Below are positions 18,291-27,097 of a DNA stretch of 64,000 nucleotides, piece by piece. Position 1 is the stretch's first letter. Every line of letters begins with the position of its first letter. The stretch comes from Desulfosediminicola flagellatus (GTDB lineage Bacteria; Desulfobacterota; Desulfobulbia; Desulfobulbales; Desulfocapsaceae): NCBI RefSeq assembly GCF_005116655.2, contig NZ_CP050698.1, positions 372,001-436,000 of the forward strand, given 5' to 3'. Below the pieces are notes generated by a model. That model saw only the letters and a program-made list of their open reading frames with translations. It made no database searches and was not told where the DNA came from. Made by a program: the position numbers and the translations under genes.

Positions 18291-19166
18291 ATGCAGAGAA
18301 GTATCGCATCTGTGTTTCTGCTCGCAATTATTCTTGTTGCGGCGGGGCTTACCAGCTCGGCGGTTGTGCAGGACATGCATGCGTCAGCGGCAGCAGCAGG
18401 TTCTGTATCTGATTATTTCGGTAATCTGATGAAGATGATCACCGGAGATTGGCTGGAGTATGGAGAGTTATTTACTATTTTACAGGGACAGTGGTTTAGC
18501 AAGATCTTTTTACTTGTGATTACTGCTGTACCAGCAGTGTTTCTCCTTCATTATCTGATCATTGGTGCCAAGCATTTTGATCATGATAGCGAGCAGATTT
18601 ATTTTTTCAGCCTGTTTGCACGGGTTGTACATTTTATAGCAGCAGTTTCGTTTTCTCTGCTTGTTATTACTGGACTGATGATTATTTTCGGTTCGTTTTT
18701 CGGCGGTGGAGTTCTTATTCGAACTGCTCGCTATATCCATCTTATCTCGGCAATGGTTTTCGCCCTTCCGGGTCTGTTGATGTTTGTGATGTGGTTTAAA
18801 GAGATGCTGCCACAGCTTCATGATATCAAATGGATGTTTATTCTTGGTGGCTACCTGAGCAAGAAAAAAGTGCCGGTACCAGCGGCAAAATTTAATGCAG
18901 GCCAGAAGATGTATTTCTGGTTCGCCACCGTCGGTGGCGGTGTTATGGCCTATACCGGTTATATCATCTGGGGATTTGGTGCCAGCCTTGATACAGTGCG
19001 GATCTTCACAATGGCCCATAACGTACTGGGAGTCGGAATTGTTGCTTTCTTCCTGACTCATTGCTACATGTCTGTGTTTGCTATTGCAGGATCACTTGAG
19101 AGCATGAAGACAGGTTACAAGCCAAAAGACGAAGTGGATATTCTTCACAGCCTGCATAAGTATTAA
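18291..19166 (+). CDS. Formate dehydrogenase cytochrome b (gamma) subunit
   Basis: A 291-residue membrane protein with an N-terminal signal-like helix and four further membrane helices (about 77-97, 118-140, 158-178 and 235-262), typical of the b556-type subunit that passes formate electrons to quinone. Histidines fit for haem ligation lie in or near the helices (RVVHF, RYIHLI, MAHNVLG, THCYMS). The N-terminus (about 25-60) is a periplasmic extension. It follows the Fe-S subunit gene after a strong hairpin, and completes a three-subunit periplasm-facing formate:quinone oxidoreductase. Confidence 0.92.
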   Translation: MQRSIASVFLLAIILVAAGLTSSAVVQDMHASAAAAGSVSDYFGNLMKMITGDWLEYGELFTILQGQWFSKIFLLVITAVPAVFLLHYLIIGAKHFDHDSEQIYFFSLFARVVHFIAAVSFSLLVITGLMIIFGSFFGGGVLIRTARYIHLISAMVFALPGLLMFVMWFKEMLPQLHDIKWMFILGGYLSKKKVPVPAAKFNAGQKMYFWFATVGGGVMAYTGYIIWGFGASLDTVRIFTMAHNVLGVGIVAFFLTHCYMSVFAIAGSLESMKTGYKPKDEVDILHSLHKY

Positions 19167-19205
19167 ATTTGTGTAACCATTCACGCACTCCACCTATTCT
19201 GCGAT

Positions 19206-19243
19206 CAGCCCATCCTGCATAACACCATATGCTGGATGGGCTG
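19206..19243 (+). terminator. Hairpin after the formate dehydrogenase operon
   Basis: A 10-bp GC-rich stem (19206-19215 with 19234-19243), extendable with one mismatch, lies 40 bp after the cytochrome b stop. No T-run follows, so it is a weaker candidate than the hairpin at 19372. Confidence 0.45.
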
Positions 19244-19371
19244 AATTCAGATAATTGTGTTAACGCTGAAGATGGTTCACCTGAAAAGATCTGTTTGTGA
19301 CAGCAATTTTCGCATCCCTACTATGCGTGACCTGGTTGGAATCACTCATTGGCGAAAATGTTTGTGCAGGC

Positions 19372-19416
19372 AAAAAAATAGCGTGTTCCCTTTTGGGGAA
19401 CACGCTATTTTTTTTG
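19372..19416. terminator. Bidirectional rho-independent terminator
   Basis: A 10-bp GC-rich stem (19381-19390 with 19396-19405) is flanked by an A-run before it and a T-run after it, so it can end transcription from both sides. It lies between the formate dehydrogenase operon (+) and the thioredoxin-fold genes (-). Confidence 0.9.
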
Positions 19417-19455
19417 TGAGTTCTAGCACTACCTACTGTTTTTTTCTGATGTAAT

Positions 19456-20055
19456 CTATTTCGAGCCAAGTTTTTTCAACTCTGCAACAACAACCTCAAG
19501 GGGTGGTCTCAGATTAATGTCTGAGACATAGATCCCGCTGATAATCCCTTTTTTATTGATAAATATCAAGGCTCTTTCTGCAGTGCCGTCAGTTCGAAGG
19601 ACTCCGTAACGCTCGGCAACTTGACCGTGTGGCCAGAAATCAGAGAGTACGTCAAACCACAACTCACCCATTTGCAGAGTCCAGGCATGAAGCGTCGGAA
19701 TATTATCTACCGTGATCCCGAGAAGAACCGCTTCATTTTGATCGAAGAAACTTTTTGCGATATTGTATCCTGGCCATTGGTCGGAACAGACCGGGGTCCA
19801 GGCAGCAGGTACAAAAGAGAGAACGACGTTACGTTTGTTTAGATAATCGCTTAACCTGATCTTCTCGCCTTTAACAGATGACAGCGAAAAATCGGGGGCA
19901 GGTTGTCCCACGGATACACGGAGTTCACTGTCTATTGGTTTCAGTGTTCCGGGGTCGTAAATATATTCTGTGAATGCTTTATTTGCTGCATCAGCAGTTG
20001 AGAATACAAAACAGCACAGTACAAGTTGCAGAACGGGCAGAAAAGACCATCTCAT
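19456..20055 (-). CDS. Exported peroxiredoxin (AhpC/TSA-like)
   Basis: About 199 residues with an N-terminal signal peptide (hydrophobic core, then STADA-A cleavage region). The body is a peroxiredoxin: VGQPAPDFSLSSVKGEKIRLSDY, then FVPAAWTPVCSDQWP carrying the peroxidatic Cys. The family usually has Thr three residues before the Cys, as here. The ATG at 20055 has an ideal AAGGAGG site; an ATG at 20073 overlapping the upstream stop would add six residues. It probably reduces peroxides outside the cytoplasm and is cotranscribed with the thiol-disulfide protein upstream, a likely electron donor. Substrate is unknown. Confidence 0.82.
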   Translation of the reverse strand: MRWSFLPVLQLVLCCFVFSTADAANKAFTEYIYDPGTLKPIDSELRVSVGQPAPDFSLSSVKGEKIRLSDYLNKRNVVLSFVPAAWTPVCSDQWPGYNIAKSFFDQNEAVLLGITVDNIPTLHAWTLQMGELWFDVLSDFWPHGQVAERYGVLRTDGTAERALIFINKKGIISGIYVSDINLRPPLEVVVAELKKLGSK

Positions 20056-20072
20056 AACTACCTCCTTCTGCA

Positions 20073-20648
20073 TCAGTTGTAGCCGCTTTTACGCAGCAGG
20101 TCGTTGAGGAATTCCTCAACCTGATTGAATCCGCCAGATTGTCTGAGAACGATGGAGTACTGGCTTTTATCATCCTTTTTGCAGCCGATAAATCCTGGTG
20201 TCCCTTTGCCGCCGAGGGTTTTGTACATGTTCATGTCGGGGTCCGGAAAGAGGGGGAACTCGACATCGTAGGTATTTTTGAAATGATCTACTTCAAAGGC
20301 TGAATTATTGGCACCGAGCCCGATTATTTTCACTGTAAAATCGGGTTGAGAGAATTCCTGCATTGCTTTATACAGTTCATTCACATTTGGAGCCTCTTCC
20401 TGGCAGAAAGGGCAATACATACTAAAGAGCTGGATGAGGAGAACATCAGCCTTGATATCTTCAAAGGTGAACGTTTCTCCAGGCTCTGCTTGTAAGCCAA
20501 GATAGTCTCTGTGCTCCTGATTTTCAGGAACGATAAGGCTGAGGTTGGGCAGCGGTTCTTTATTTTCTGAAGCGGCTGTTGAAAAAACCGGACATTGGAT
20601 AATGAGAACCAGCACAAAAATGAGAGGAATCAGCAGATTGCGCTTCAT
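20073..20648 (-). CDS. Exported TlpA/ResA-like thioredoxin-fold protein
   Basis: A 191-residue secreted protein. The signal peptide (KRNLLIPLIFVLVLII core, 1-26) is followed by a thioredoxin fold with the redox motif FSMYCPFCQEEAP, a CPFC active site, then a cis-proline-like KGTPGFIG loop. CxxC thioredoxin-fold proteins outside the cytoplasm reduce disulfides for cytochrome maturation or peroxiredoxins. The next gene is an exported peroxiredoxin and the two overlap at the stop/start, so a reductase-peroxidase pair is the simplest reading. A lipoprotein anchor is not evident, although a Cys sits in the signal segment. Confidence 0.8.
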   Translation of the reverse strand: MKRNLLIPLIFVLVLIIQCPVFSTAASENKEPLPNLSLIVPENQEHRDYLGLQAEPGETFTFEDIKADVLLIQLFSMYCPFCQEEAPNVNELYKAMQEFSQPDFTVKIIGLGANNSAFEVDHFKNTYDVEFPLFPDPDMNMYKTLGGKGTPGFIGCKKDDKSQYSIVLRQSGGFNQVEEFLNDLLRKSGYN

Positions 20649-21146
20649 AGGAAATCTCCGTTAACAATGAAGTAATGCGTTATTGCCTGAGAACTGCGAC
20701 AATGAGAGAGCATGTTTTGTCTGGTATATGAAAAAGTCGAAAGAATATATTGATTTGGTATATTCTTACCCCAAATTAATGCATGCTGGAATCATAGGCA
20801 AACCATTTTTATGTAATTTGTTCTAATACAGTAAGCGGTTACAGTTTGGTTATGAGACTCCATATGTGTTAAAAATGGTTAGCTTGTCGATATATGTATG
20901 CGAATAGAGTATTTCATATATTATGACGTAAGTAACAACGTTGTCTAGTTCGCTCTCCTCATGCTGATGAGAGTTCGCGGATAGTAGAAGTCTTGGTATG
21001 TAGTAACAGTAGGTTTGACGTATCAGGGGTTCGATTACTAAGTATAAGCGTAATCAATTGTAACTATTCACCTAACAGTAAACTTCACTTCTTGCTGGAT
21101 AGTTACGGTCAACTAGTCATAAAGATTTTTCAATCGGGAGTAACAA
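20649..21146. other. 498-bp intergenic region upstream of mobB
   Basis: AT-rich region between divergent genes. No convincing coding sequence, tRNA or terminator was found. Small features only: a TTGACG box near 21013 without a good partner, and a short hairpin near 20960-20980 (CTCAT / ATGAG). It presumably carries promoters for both flanking genes. A cofactor-sensing leader before mobB is possible, but no known motif was recognised. Confidence 0.4.
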
Positions 21147-21803
21147 TTGTCTTCAATAGTAACATTTATCGGTTGGCATGATAGCGGCAAAACAACTTTG
21201 GTATGCAAGGTTGTTGAGCACCTCAAAAATATGGGGTATCGGGTAGCTGTAATCAAATCGAGCTGTGAAGGTGGTGCTCAGTTTGATTGTGCAGGAACAG
21301 ATACCGCTCAGCATAAAGAAGCTGGTGCTGATAGTGTGATGTTCGTCGGACCTGACCAGATGGTTTTGCAGACATCAAATAAAAGTTTATCTCTGAGGAC
21401 TCTTGCTCATCGTTATTTTCCTGATGCGGATATAGTCATCGGAGAGGGGTTCAAAAATGCTCGTAAAATATCAAAAATTGAGGTGACACGTAACCCTGAT
21501 CAGATGCTTCGAAATGAAGTGCACGGTGTCATCGCAGTGGCAACTGATATTGAAGATATTGCCGGTGATTATATTTTTCGTTTGAGCGAAAGTCTTGAGA
21601 TTGCCCAATTTATCGAGAAGCGGTTGATGGTTGGCAAAGGGAAAGGACATGAGACAGCAGCGTTGTTAATAAACGGTCATAAAGTGCCGTTGAAGGGCTT
21701 TGTACAAGAGTCGCTCGCAGGAACAGTTCATGGTTTTGTACGTTCGCTTAAGCTGGTTGACGATATTACCGATATTGAATTGCGAATAAGAATAAAGAAA
21801 TAA
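21147..21803 (+). CDS. mobB: Molybdopterin-guanine dinucleotide biosynthesis adapter MobB
   Basis: A 218-residue P-loop protein: FIGWHDSGKTTL (Walker A, about 8-18), VAVIKSSCEGGAQFDCAGTDT with the family's K...D..G.DT pattern, and DIVIGEGFKNARKISKIEV near 95. MobB assists GMP attachment to molybdopterin, giving the bis-MGD cofactor used by formate dehydrogenase. The C-terminal ~50 residues (LLINGHKVPLKGFVQESLAG onward) form an extra small domain beyond the ~170-residue E. coli MobB. The start is a TTG with GGGAG upstream. mobA is not in the window. Confidence 0.88.
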   Translation: MSSIVTFIGWHDSGKTTLVCKVVEHLKNMGYRVAVIKSSCEGGAQFDCAGTDTAQHKEAGADSVMFVGPDQMVLQTSNKSLSLRTLAHRYFPDADIVIGEGFKNARKISKIEVTRNPDQMLRNEVHGVIAVATDIEDIAGDYIFRLSESLEIAQFIEKRLMVGKGKGHETAALLINGHKVPLKGFVQESLAGTVHGFVRSLKLVDDITDIELRIRIKK

Positions 21804-21846
21804 CTCGTTTTCAATTGGGCCTGCAGGTGCTTATTACTGCAATTTT

Positions 21847-23754
21847 TCAACCGTCGAATCCCTTTTGACTGTCTGCGGGTGCACTATTCTGTGAGGCTTC
21901 GGCGTCAAGCGCATTGTGACCGGCAGCACCTGCTGCTTTTATGATGTGATCTTTGGTGTTTTCAGTTGTCTGTTCCGGAATGTCTACAATAACTTTTCTA
22001 TGGGCGTAATGGATACCTTTGGCCCGCAATGCCTCCGTTATCCTCTTATAGGCTTCTCTTCTGATGACAAAGTGGGCACCGGGTTTCGCAGTGAACTTTA
22101 CCCTTATGGTCATAACCGAGTTGGTAATTTCCCGTACACCTTGAGATTTAACAGGTCTGATAAAATCCGCTCCAAATTCTTCATCCGCTAACATCGCCTG
22201 ACCAACTTTCTTGATTATTTTACGAATTGTATCAATTTCAGCATCATACGGGAAGTCGAGGTTGAACTTCACCACGATACCACCCCGCATATAATTTGTG
22301 ATTGCCCCGAGTTCGCTGTGTGGCACGATCTGCAACATTCCTCGATGATGCCTCAGCATGACGTTTCGGAGACTGATGTTTTCAACTGTTCCTGATATTC
22401 CGCCCGCTTCGACATATTCACCTACACGGAATGCGTCATCCAACAGGTAGAAAAAACCGGAGAACATATCGGCTACAAGTTTCTGGGCTCCAAATCCAAC
22501 TGCAAGCCCAATCACACCGGCTCCAGCAAGCAGGGGTCCAATATCGACTCCGGTAGAGGAAAGGATCGTCATGGTGACCATTGTGACAAGTATAGTTCCG
22601 ATAAATCGCCTGATCATCGGTAGCAGGGTGTAGGATCTGCCGCGTGTTGCAGCTGATCCCCATTCATCATCTTCGTCTTTGTTTTCTTCTTCCGCGGGGA
22701 TTGATTCCTGAATTTTCCTTTCAATCCATGAGCTGATAAACTGCCAAAAAATGAGCGCCACTGCGAGAATGATCAATGAATCAAAAAGAACGGAAGTCAG
22801 ATTTGAAAACACAGGGATTTTAATGTTCCAGAGGCTTGCCACCCAGACAAAAAGCGCAAGAACGAGACCGGATCGTGAAAAAGCCATCACCTTTCGAAAA
22901 GTCTGCCTGCCTTTATCTCTCTGTTCTTGTTCCTCCTCTGTTGGAACATCCTGATCGTTGTAATCATCCGTATGGATTTTGAGAGTCTCCATAGCGTATT
23001 TGATCAGCCATTGAAGCAGTTTGTCTGTGACTATCCAGATTGGTAGAACAAAGAAGCTGAGCATAAATGCCCCGCGATGTTTTTGTTCCGGGTCGATGAG
23101 GTTGTTAAACAAAAGCAGCCATAGAGCGAATAAATATGACAGAGCAAGCAGGTGCCAGATAGAAGCAAAGGTTGTTCTACCCCAACTTGCTGTTTCACCG
23201 TATATCTCTACAGCAGATACAATCTGATCCTTAATCAGAGATCTGTAGAAAATAATGATTGCACCTGTAATGGTGAGCAGGATAGTGGCGAAAAAAAGTA
23301 GGAGCAGACTTACGGTATTGGTCTGGGCACCCAGTCGTATGGTAATCACAGACAACATCAGTACCATAGCCATATAACTTGTTGACCAAACTATAAGACG
23401 ATGTACTCCTGTAGCGATATTACATTGCATTGGCAGAAGCCGAAATAGCATATTTTTGGGTGAAAAAATGATGCGTGAAATTAAGGCAATAACACGAATG
23501 AAAGTGATACCAATGAGCACTGCGAGGAAAAACAGCTGAACAAATGGTGAATCAGTCCAGATGAAGGAGAAATATGCAAGATACGCCCCACCAAAAAATA
23601 ATAACAAACCAATAGCATGAGGTAATTGTTTAACGAGGGAAGCAGAAAATTTGTCCAATCCGGAAAGTACAGAAGGCAGGTTTCCATTAACAGATCCTGT
23701 AGAAATCCGTTTAAAGACAAAATGCTTAAAAATAATTTCGATCAGATAGCCCAC
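21847..23754 (-). CDS. MscS-family mechanosensitive channel, C-terminal part of a split gene
   Basis: Several membrane helices, then the MscS core: the pore-lining helix (LLAGAGVIGLAVGFGAQKLVADMFSG), the beta domain (EYVEAGGISGTVENISLRN) and a C-terminal alpha/beta domain ending in a QTTENTKDH-type polar tail. The GTG at 23754 lies inside a membrane helix that continues upstream without a stop to 23814, and the reading frame is the same as that of the 142-residue exported open frame ending at 23815. So this is very likely the larger part of one ~800-residue channel interrupted by a single TGA. Functionality as it stands is doubtful unless the TGA is read through or is a sequence error. Confidence 0.85.
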   Translation of the reverse strand: MGYLIEIIFKHFVFKRISTGSVNGNLPSVLSGLDKFSASLVKQLPHAIGLLLFFGGAYLAYFSFIWTDSPFVQLFFLAVLIGITFIRVIALISRIIFSPKNMLFRLLPMQCNIATGVHRLIVWSTSYMAMVLMLSVITIRLGAQTNTVSLLLLFFATILLTITGAIIIFYRSLIKDQIVSAVEIYGETASWGRTTFASIWHLLALSYLFALWLLLFNNLIDPEQKHRGAFMLSFFVLPIWIVTDKLLQWLIKYAMETLKIHTDDYNDQDVPTEEEQEQRDKGRQTFRKVMAFSRSGLVLALFVWVASLWNIKIPVFSNLTSVLFDSLIILAVALIFWQFISSWIERKIQESIPAEEENKDEDDEWGSAATRGRSYTLLPMIRRFIGTILVTMVTMTILSSTGVDIGPLLAGAGVIGLAVGFGAQKLVADMFSGFFYLLDDAFRVGEYVEAGGISGTVENISLRNVMLRHHRGMLQIVPHSELGAITNYMRGGIVVKFNLDFPYDAEIDTIRKIIKKVGQAMLADEEFGADFIRPVKSQGVREITNSVMTIRVKFTAKPGAHFVIRREAYKRITEALRAKGIHYAHRKVIVDIPEQTTENTKDHIIKAAGAAGHNALDAEASQNSAPADSQKGFDG

Positions 23755-23814
23755 AATAATGAAAAGTGAAACCCAAAGTATGTTCCCAAGAGCCCCCCGG
23801 GAAGTTCCGAAGGG

Positions 23815-24234
23815 TCAAAGCGAGAGAAAAACTTTTTTGAGATCAGGAACAACATCGGGAATGCTGGCAAGAAGTTGTCGTACTTTTATTTCGGAGGAGT
23901 CTGACTTTTGGGTAAGAGATTGAAGCAACTCGCCGAAGAACGCTCCGGGTCCAGGGATTTCATTAGATAGTACTGATTTGGATTGAGAGCTTGCGCTATT
24001 CTTTTTCAACTCTTCAATGAGCAGTTTTCGGACCTGTTCATCGCTCAGAGTAGCAATGAGAGAAGTCGTTTCTGAGACTGCGGGACTCTCTTCAGGTGTT
24101 TCAGTTGTTGCCTGGTGGGCAACAGTTATTGCGGATAGTGAGACACTGAAAGCAGGCAGTGAGAAAAATGTGAATAAAAGCGTTAATGATGCAACACACA
24201 TTACGGGTTTGAGGTTAATCAAACATTTCTGCAT
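23815..24234 (-). CDS. N-terminal exported part of the split MscS-type channel
   Basis: About 139 residues: a signal peptide (CVASLTLLFTFFSLPAFS core), an acidic linker (TTETPEESPAVSETT), and a helical segment (LSDEQVRKLLIEELKK, then FFGELLQSL and VVPDLKKVFLSL). It ends at a TGA at 23815-23817 that is exactly in frame with the channel body downstream. Large MscS-type channels often carry such a periplasmic helical N-domain, so the piece is read as its N-terminus. The ATG at 24234 is chosen; a GTG at 24243 is possible. A MITE-like element begins 30 bp upstream. Confidence 0.7.
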   Translation of the reverse strand: MQKCLINLKPVMCVASLTLLFTFFSLPAFSVSLSAITVAHQATTETPEESPAVSETTSLIATLSDEQVRKLLIEELKKNSASSQSKSVLSNEIPGPGAFFGELLQSLTQKSDSSEIKVRQLLASIPDVVPDLKKVFLSL

Positions 24235-24264
24235 TAGTCTCACTTGCTTAGCTTGAGGGATTGG

Positions 24265-24447
24265 TTAGGAGGGTGTCCGGGAATGCCCTCTCGAATTCTG
24301 CACTTATCTACCTCAACTATTCGTCATTTCAATAATAACAACGCTCGAAGGTAAATGTAGACTTCGATATCATACATATGTCTTTGCTGTTTTATTAGCA
24401 AAATCAAACGATTTGAGAAGAACTGCCTATTCTCGGACGGCCATCTG
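24265..24447. mobile_element. MITE-like inverted-repeat element, copy 1
   Basis: About 183 bp with ends matching the family consensus CTAGGAGGCTGTCCGAGAAT: left end 24265 (TTAGGAGGGTGTCCGGGAAT), right end near 24447 in inverted form. The interior has the family core (CGATATCATACATATG). It abuts copy 2 head to tail at 24445-24447. No coding capacity. Confidence 0.7.
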
Positions 24448-24593
24448 GGAGGCTGTCCGAGAATAGGGATTCGGGTCAAAATCGAGGTAGTATTAAAAAA
24501 CAATCGCAGTCATATATGTATATGATATTGCGAGCATTGGTTTTGTTATAACGAAGAGTTTGGAGCAAAGGCTATTGTCGGACAGTCTTCTAG
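24445..24593. mobile_element. MITE-like inverted-repeat element, copy 2
   Basis: 149 bp. The left end (CTGGGAGGCTGTCCGAGAAT) starts at 24445 and the inverted right end closes with CTAG at 24590-24593. The core (ATATGATATTGCGAGCATTGG) is in the opposite orientation to copy 3. Its terminal CTAG supplies the TAG stop codon of serS. Confidence 0.78.
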
Positions 24594-25867
24594 AACCTTT
24601 TCTCAAAATACGGTTTAAGCACTTCCGGTAAAGCAACAGAACCGTCTTCCTGTTGGTACGTCTCAAGTATTGCGAGTAAAGTTCTGCCTACAGCAAGACC
24701 TGAACCATTTAGCGTATGTACCAGCTTGCTCTTCTTCTGACCATCAGGGCGATAGCGGATTGAACCGCGTCTTGCCTGGAAATCAAGGAAGTTGGAACAG
24801 GAAGAAATTTCCCGGTAGGTTTGTTGGCCAGGTAACCAGACCTCAATGTCATACGTTTTGGTTGAAGAAAAGCCGAGATCGCCAGAGCAGAGATTAACTA
24901 CCCTGTAATGAAGTCCTAGTAATTGCAAGACTTCTTCTGCCTCTCCAAGAAGCTCTTCGAGGGCATCCATGGAAGTTTCAGGTGTGGTGAATTTAACCAG
25001 TTCAACTTTTTCAAACTGGTGCTGCCGAATAAGTCCGCGTGTATCACGTCCATGAGACCCGGCTTCAGACCTAAAGCACGGTGTGTAGGCTGTGTATTTG
25101 ACTGGCAGGTCTTTTTCATCGAGGGTTTCGTCACGGTGAATATTGGTAACCGGAACTTCAGCTGTAGGGATGAGGTAGAGATCCCAGTCATCAATTTTAA
25201 ACAGGTCATCGGCAAACTTCGGCAGTTGTCCTGTTGCAGTCATGCTTGGTGTATTAACAAGAAATGGTGGTAACACTTCTGTGTATCCATGTTTTTGTGT
25301 ATGCAGATCAAGCATGAAATTGACAAGGGCACGGGATAGCCTGGAACCAAATCCGGTAAGCAAAGCAAATCTGGAACCCGAGAGCTTTGCAGCACGTTCA
25401 AAATCCAGAATCTGGAGGTCTTCACCAACTTCCCAATGAGGTTTGGGAGTAAAGGTGTATTCTCTTTTTTCACCCCAGGTTCTAATCTCTATGTTATCGC
25501 TATCGTCATTACCGACAGGGACACTGTCATCGCAAAGATTAGGGATAGCCATGACGATTTCCTGCAACTTGTCCTGAATCTCTGCAAGTTCATTATCGAG
25601 CTCTTTTATGGTTTGGCCGATATCACGCATTTCAATGATCATCGGTTCAGCCTGCGCCTTTTCCTCGGCAGAGCCCTGCTTGAGTTGTGCAATCTCTTTT
25701 GAAGCAATATTACGTTTGTTTTTTAGGTTCTCGACTTCACCAAGAATCTTAAGGCGTCGTTGATCGATAGTTAAAAAAGTGTCGATCGGAGCGGTGTCCA
25801 TTCCCCGGCGGGAGCATTTATCTTTAACGAGCTCTATATTTTCCCGTATAAATCGTAGTTCTAGCAT
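24590..25867 (-). CDS. serS: Seryl-tRNA synthetase
   Basis: 425 residues, the normal length for bacterial SerRS, a class II synthetase that charges tRNA-Ser (and tRNA-Sec, needed by the Sec formate dehydrogenase here). An N-terminal coiled-coil arm (about 28-105) precedes the catalytic domain with motif 2 ([28 protein letters not shown], given in part) and motif 3 ([16 protein letters not shown]). The stop codon TAG lies within the terminal CTAG of a MITE-like element, and another copy lies upstream of the start, so the gene is bracketed by repeats. The last residues (PYFEKRF) are close to the family's usual end, so the insertion cost little or nothing. Confidence 0.96.
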   Translation of the reverse strand: MLELRFIRENIELVKDKCSRRGMDTAPIDTFLTIDQRRLKILGEVENLKNKRNIASKEIAQLKQGSAEEKAQAEPMIIEMRDIGQTIKELDNELAEIQDKLQEIVMAIPNLCDDSVPVGNDDSDNIEIRTWGEKREYTFTPKPHWEVGEDLQILDFERAAKLSGSRFALLTGFGSRLSRALVNFMLDLHTQKHGYTEVLPPFLVNTPSMTATGQLPKFADDLFKIDDWDLYLIPTAEVPVTNIHRDETLDEKDLPVKYTAYTPCFRSEAGSHGRDTRGLIRQHQFEKVELVKFTTPETSMDALEELLGEAEEVLQLLGLHYRVVNLCSGDLGFSSTKTYDIEVWLPGQQTYREISSCSNFLDFQARRGSIRYRPDGQKKSKLVHTLNGSGLAVGRTLLAILETYQQEDGSVALPEVLKPYFEKRF

Positions 25868-25957
25868 GATTGTATTTTTTAGGCAGAAGTTGTGTGTTGT
25901 GGAAACTCAATAGTAAAATGGATAGCTTTTCTTCGAAAATTGACCGTACACAAAGTA

Positions 25958-26103
25958 CTAGGAGGCCGTCCGAGAATGGCTTTTTCTCAAACTCTTCGGA
26001 ATTTTCCAAAAATAATGCTCGCAATATCATTTATATGGCTGTGCTTATTTTTGGAAAATATCTCGATTTTGACCAAAATCCCTATTCTCGGACACCCTCC
26101 TAG
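25958..26103. mobile_element. MITE-like inverted-repeat element, copy 3
   Basis: 146 bp between serS and tatC. Both ends are well kept: CTAGGAGGCCGTCCGAGAAT at 25958 and, inverted, CTAGGAGGGTGTCCGAGAAT closing at 26103. The core is GCTCGCAATATCATTTATATG. There is also internal inverted similarity (TTTTCCAAAAATAA with TTATTTTTGGAAAA). The short open frames crossing it are not genes. Confidence 0.82.
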
Positions 26104-26388
26104 GCATTAGGTTGAAAACATATATATGCAATATCAAATATATGTCGGATATGCTGTTTCAGCAGTCCTGGATTTCAGGCAAAATGCGGAATTTTCGGAT
26201 GGAAACTATATAACTTATGTAAGTATTTCATGTTTATCATGGCTGGTGGATGAACGCAACCTCAATCAAATTGCAATTAGATAGCGCTTCTGCTATCCTA
26301 GCCATCACAATTTATGACTAAAATGCCATGCTTTAATACGTTGGTAATCTCGTCTCGGAACGCTATTTAACTCTCTTTTTATCATTCG
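26104..26388. other. Non-coding region before tatC
   Basis: 285 bp without a gene. The first 50 bp (CATATATATGCAATATCAAATATATG near 26120, given in part) recall the core of the adjacent repeat family and may be a worn copy. The stem AATAGCG...CGCTATT is suggested around 26280-26370 but is too loose to call. The tatC promoter presumably lies here. Confidence 0.35.
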
Positions 26389-27084
26389 ATGGCCGCTCAC
26401 TCATCTCTTATCATATTTATCTCGGAACTTCGTAAGTCGATTCGCAGGCTTGGATTGTCTCTTTTTCTGGTGACACTGACAATATTTTTCTTATCGCCGC
26501 AGATGCTGCGATATGTGCAGGAACATCTGGCAGAGAAACTCTACTTTTTTTCTGTTGCAGGACCGTTTCTGGCACATGTGAAGATGTCGCTTTTCGGAGC
26601 CGTTTTTGTACTGATGCCATGGTTGTTGACGGTTCTCTGGAAAGCAATGGGGAAACCGTTTAAGGTTGAAGGCAAGCAATTGTTTTTCTTTGTATTATTC
26701 ACTTGCCTGTTGTTTTACGCAGGGACAATGTTCTGCTACTTTGTCACCCTCCCGTTTGGTATCAAATTCCTGCTGGGATTCGGTTCGGAAGAGCTGAAAC
26801 CTGTTATTTCTGTTGGACGGTTTGTTAACTTTGTGACCCTCTTTATTCTTGCCTTCGGTGCGATTTTCGAATTGCCGATATTTATGGTATTCATGGCAAA
26901 AGTAGGGGTTTGTCCCAGAAGTTTCTTTGAGCGTAACCGGCGCTATGCACTGCTCATGATAGCTATTGTTGCTGCTCTATTAACACCTACGCCAGATGTA
27001 GTGAATATGTTGCTTATGGGTGGACCTTTATACATCCTTTATGAAGCGGGCATTGTTATCCTGATGATTATGAGGATAAAATAA
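26389..27084 (+). CDS. tatC: Sec-independent protein translocase TatC
   Basis: A 231-residue polytopic membrane protein with the expected six helices. Family features: the first periplasmic segment with F...GPFLAHVKMSLFGA, the LPFGIKFLLGF segment after helix 3, FILAFGAIFELPIF in helix 4 and AALLTPTPDVVNMLLMGGPLYILYE at the end. TatC is the receptor for twin-arginine signal peptides, as carried by the formate dehydrogenase subunit and the small Tat-signal protein upstream. No tatA or tatB gene is adjacent or elsewhere in the window, so those must be encoded separately. Confidence 0.93.
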   Translation: MAAHSSLIIFISELRKSIRRLGLSLFLVTLTIFFLSPQMLRYVQEHLAEKLYFFSVAGPFLAHVKMSLFGAVFVLMPWLLTVLWKAMGKPFKVEGKQLFFFVLFTCLLFYAGTMFCYFVTLPFGIKFLLGFGSEELKPVISVGRFVNFVTLFILAFGAIFELPIFMVFMAKVGVCPRSFFERNRRYALLMIAIVAALLTPTPDVVNMLLMGGPLYILYEAGIVILMIMRIK

Positions 27085-27097
27085 AGGCGAGGTTCGG

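Noticed and set aside
19257-19469. Small open frames over the terminator region after the formate dehydrogenase operon
   Set aside because: They cover the strong bidirectional terminator and have no coding pattern.
20960-21060. A tRNA-like stretch with GGGGTTCGATTAC
   Set aside because: The T-arm and acceptor stems do not pair; no clover-leaf could be drawn.
23815-23817. Selenocysteine reading of the TGA in the MscS-type gene
   Set aside because: The context lacks a SECIS-like hairpin and the position is a linker, not an active site; kept only as a possibility to exclude.
25870-26110. Two short plus-strand open frames across the repeat upstream of tatC
   Set aside because: They consist mostly of the MITE-like element and have no homologue-like pattern or ribosome site.
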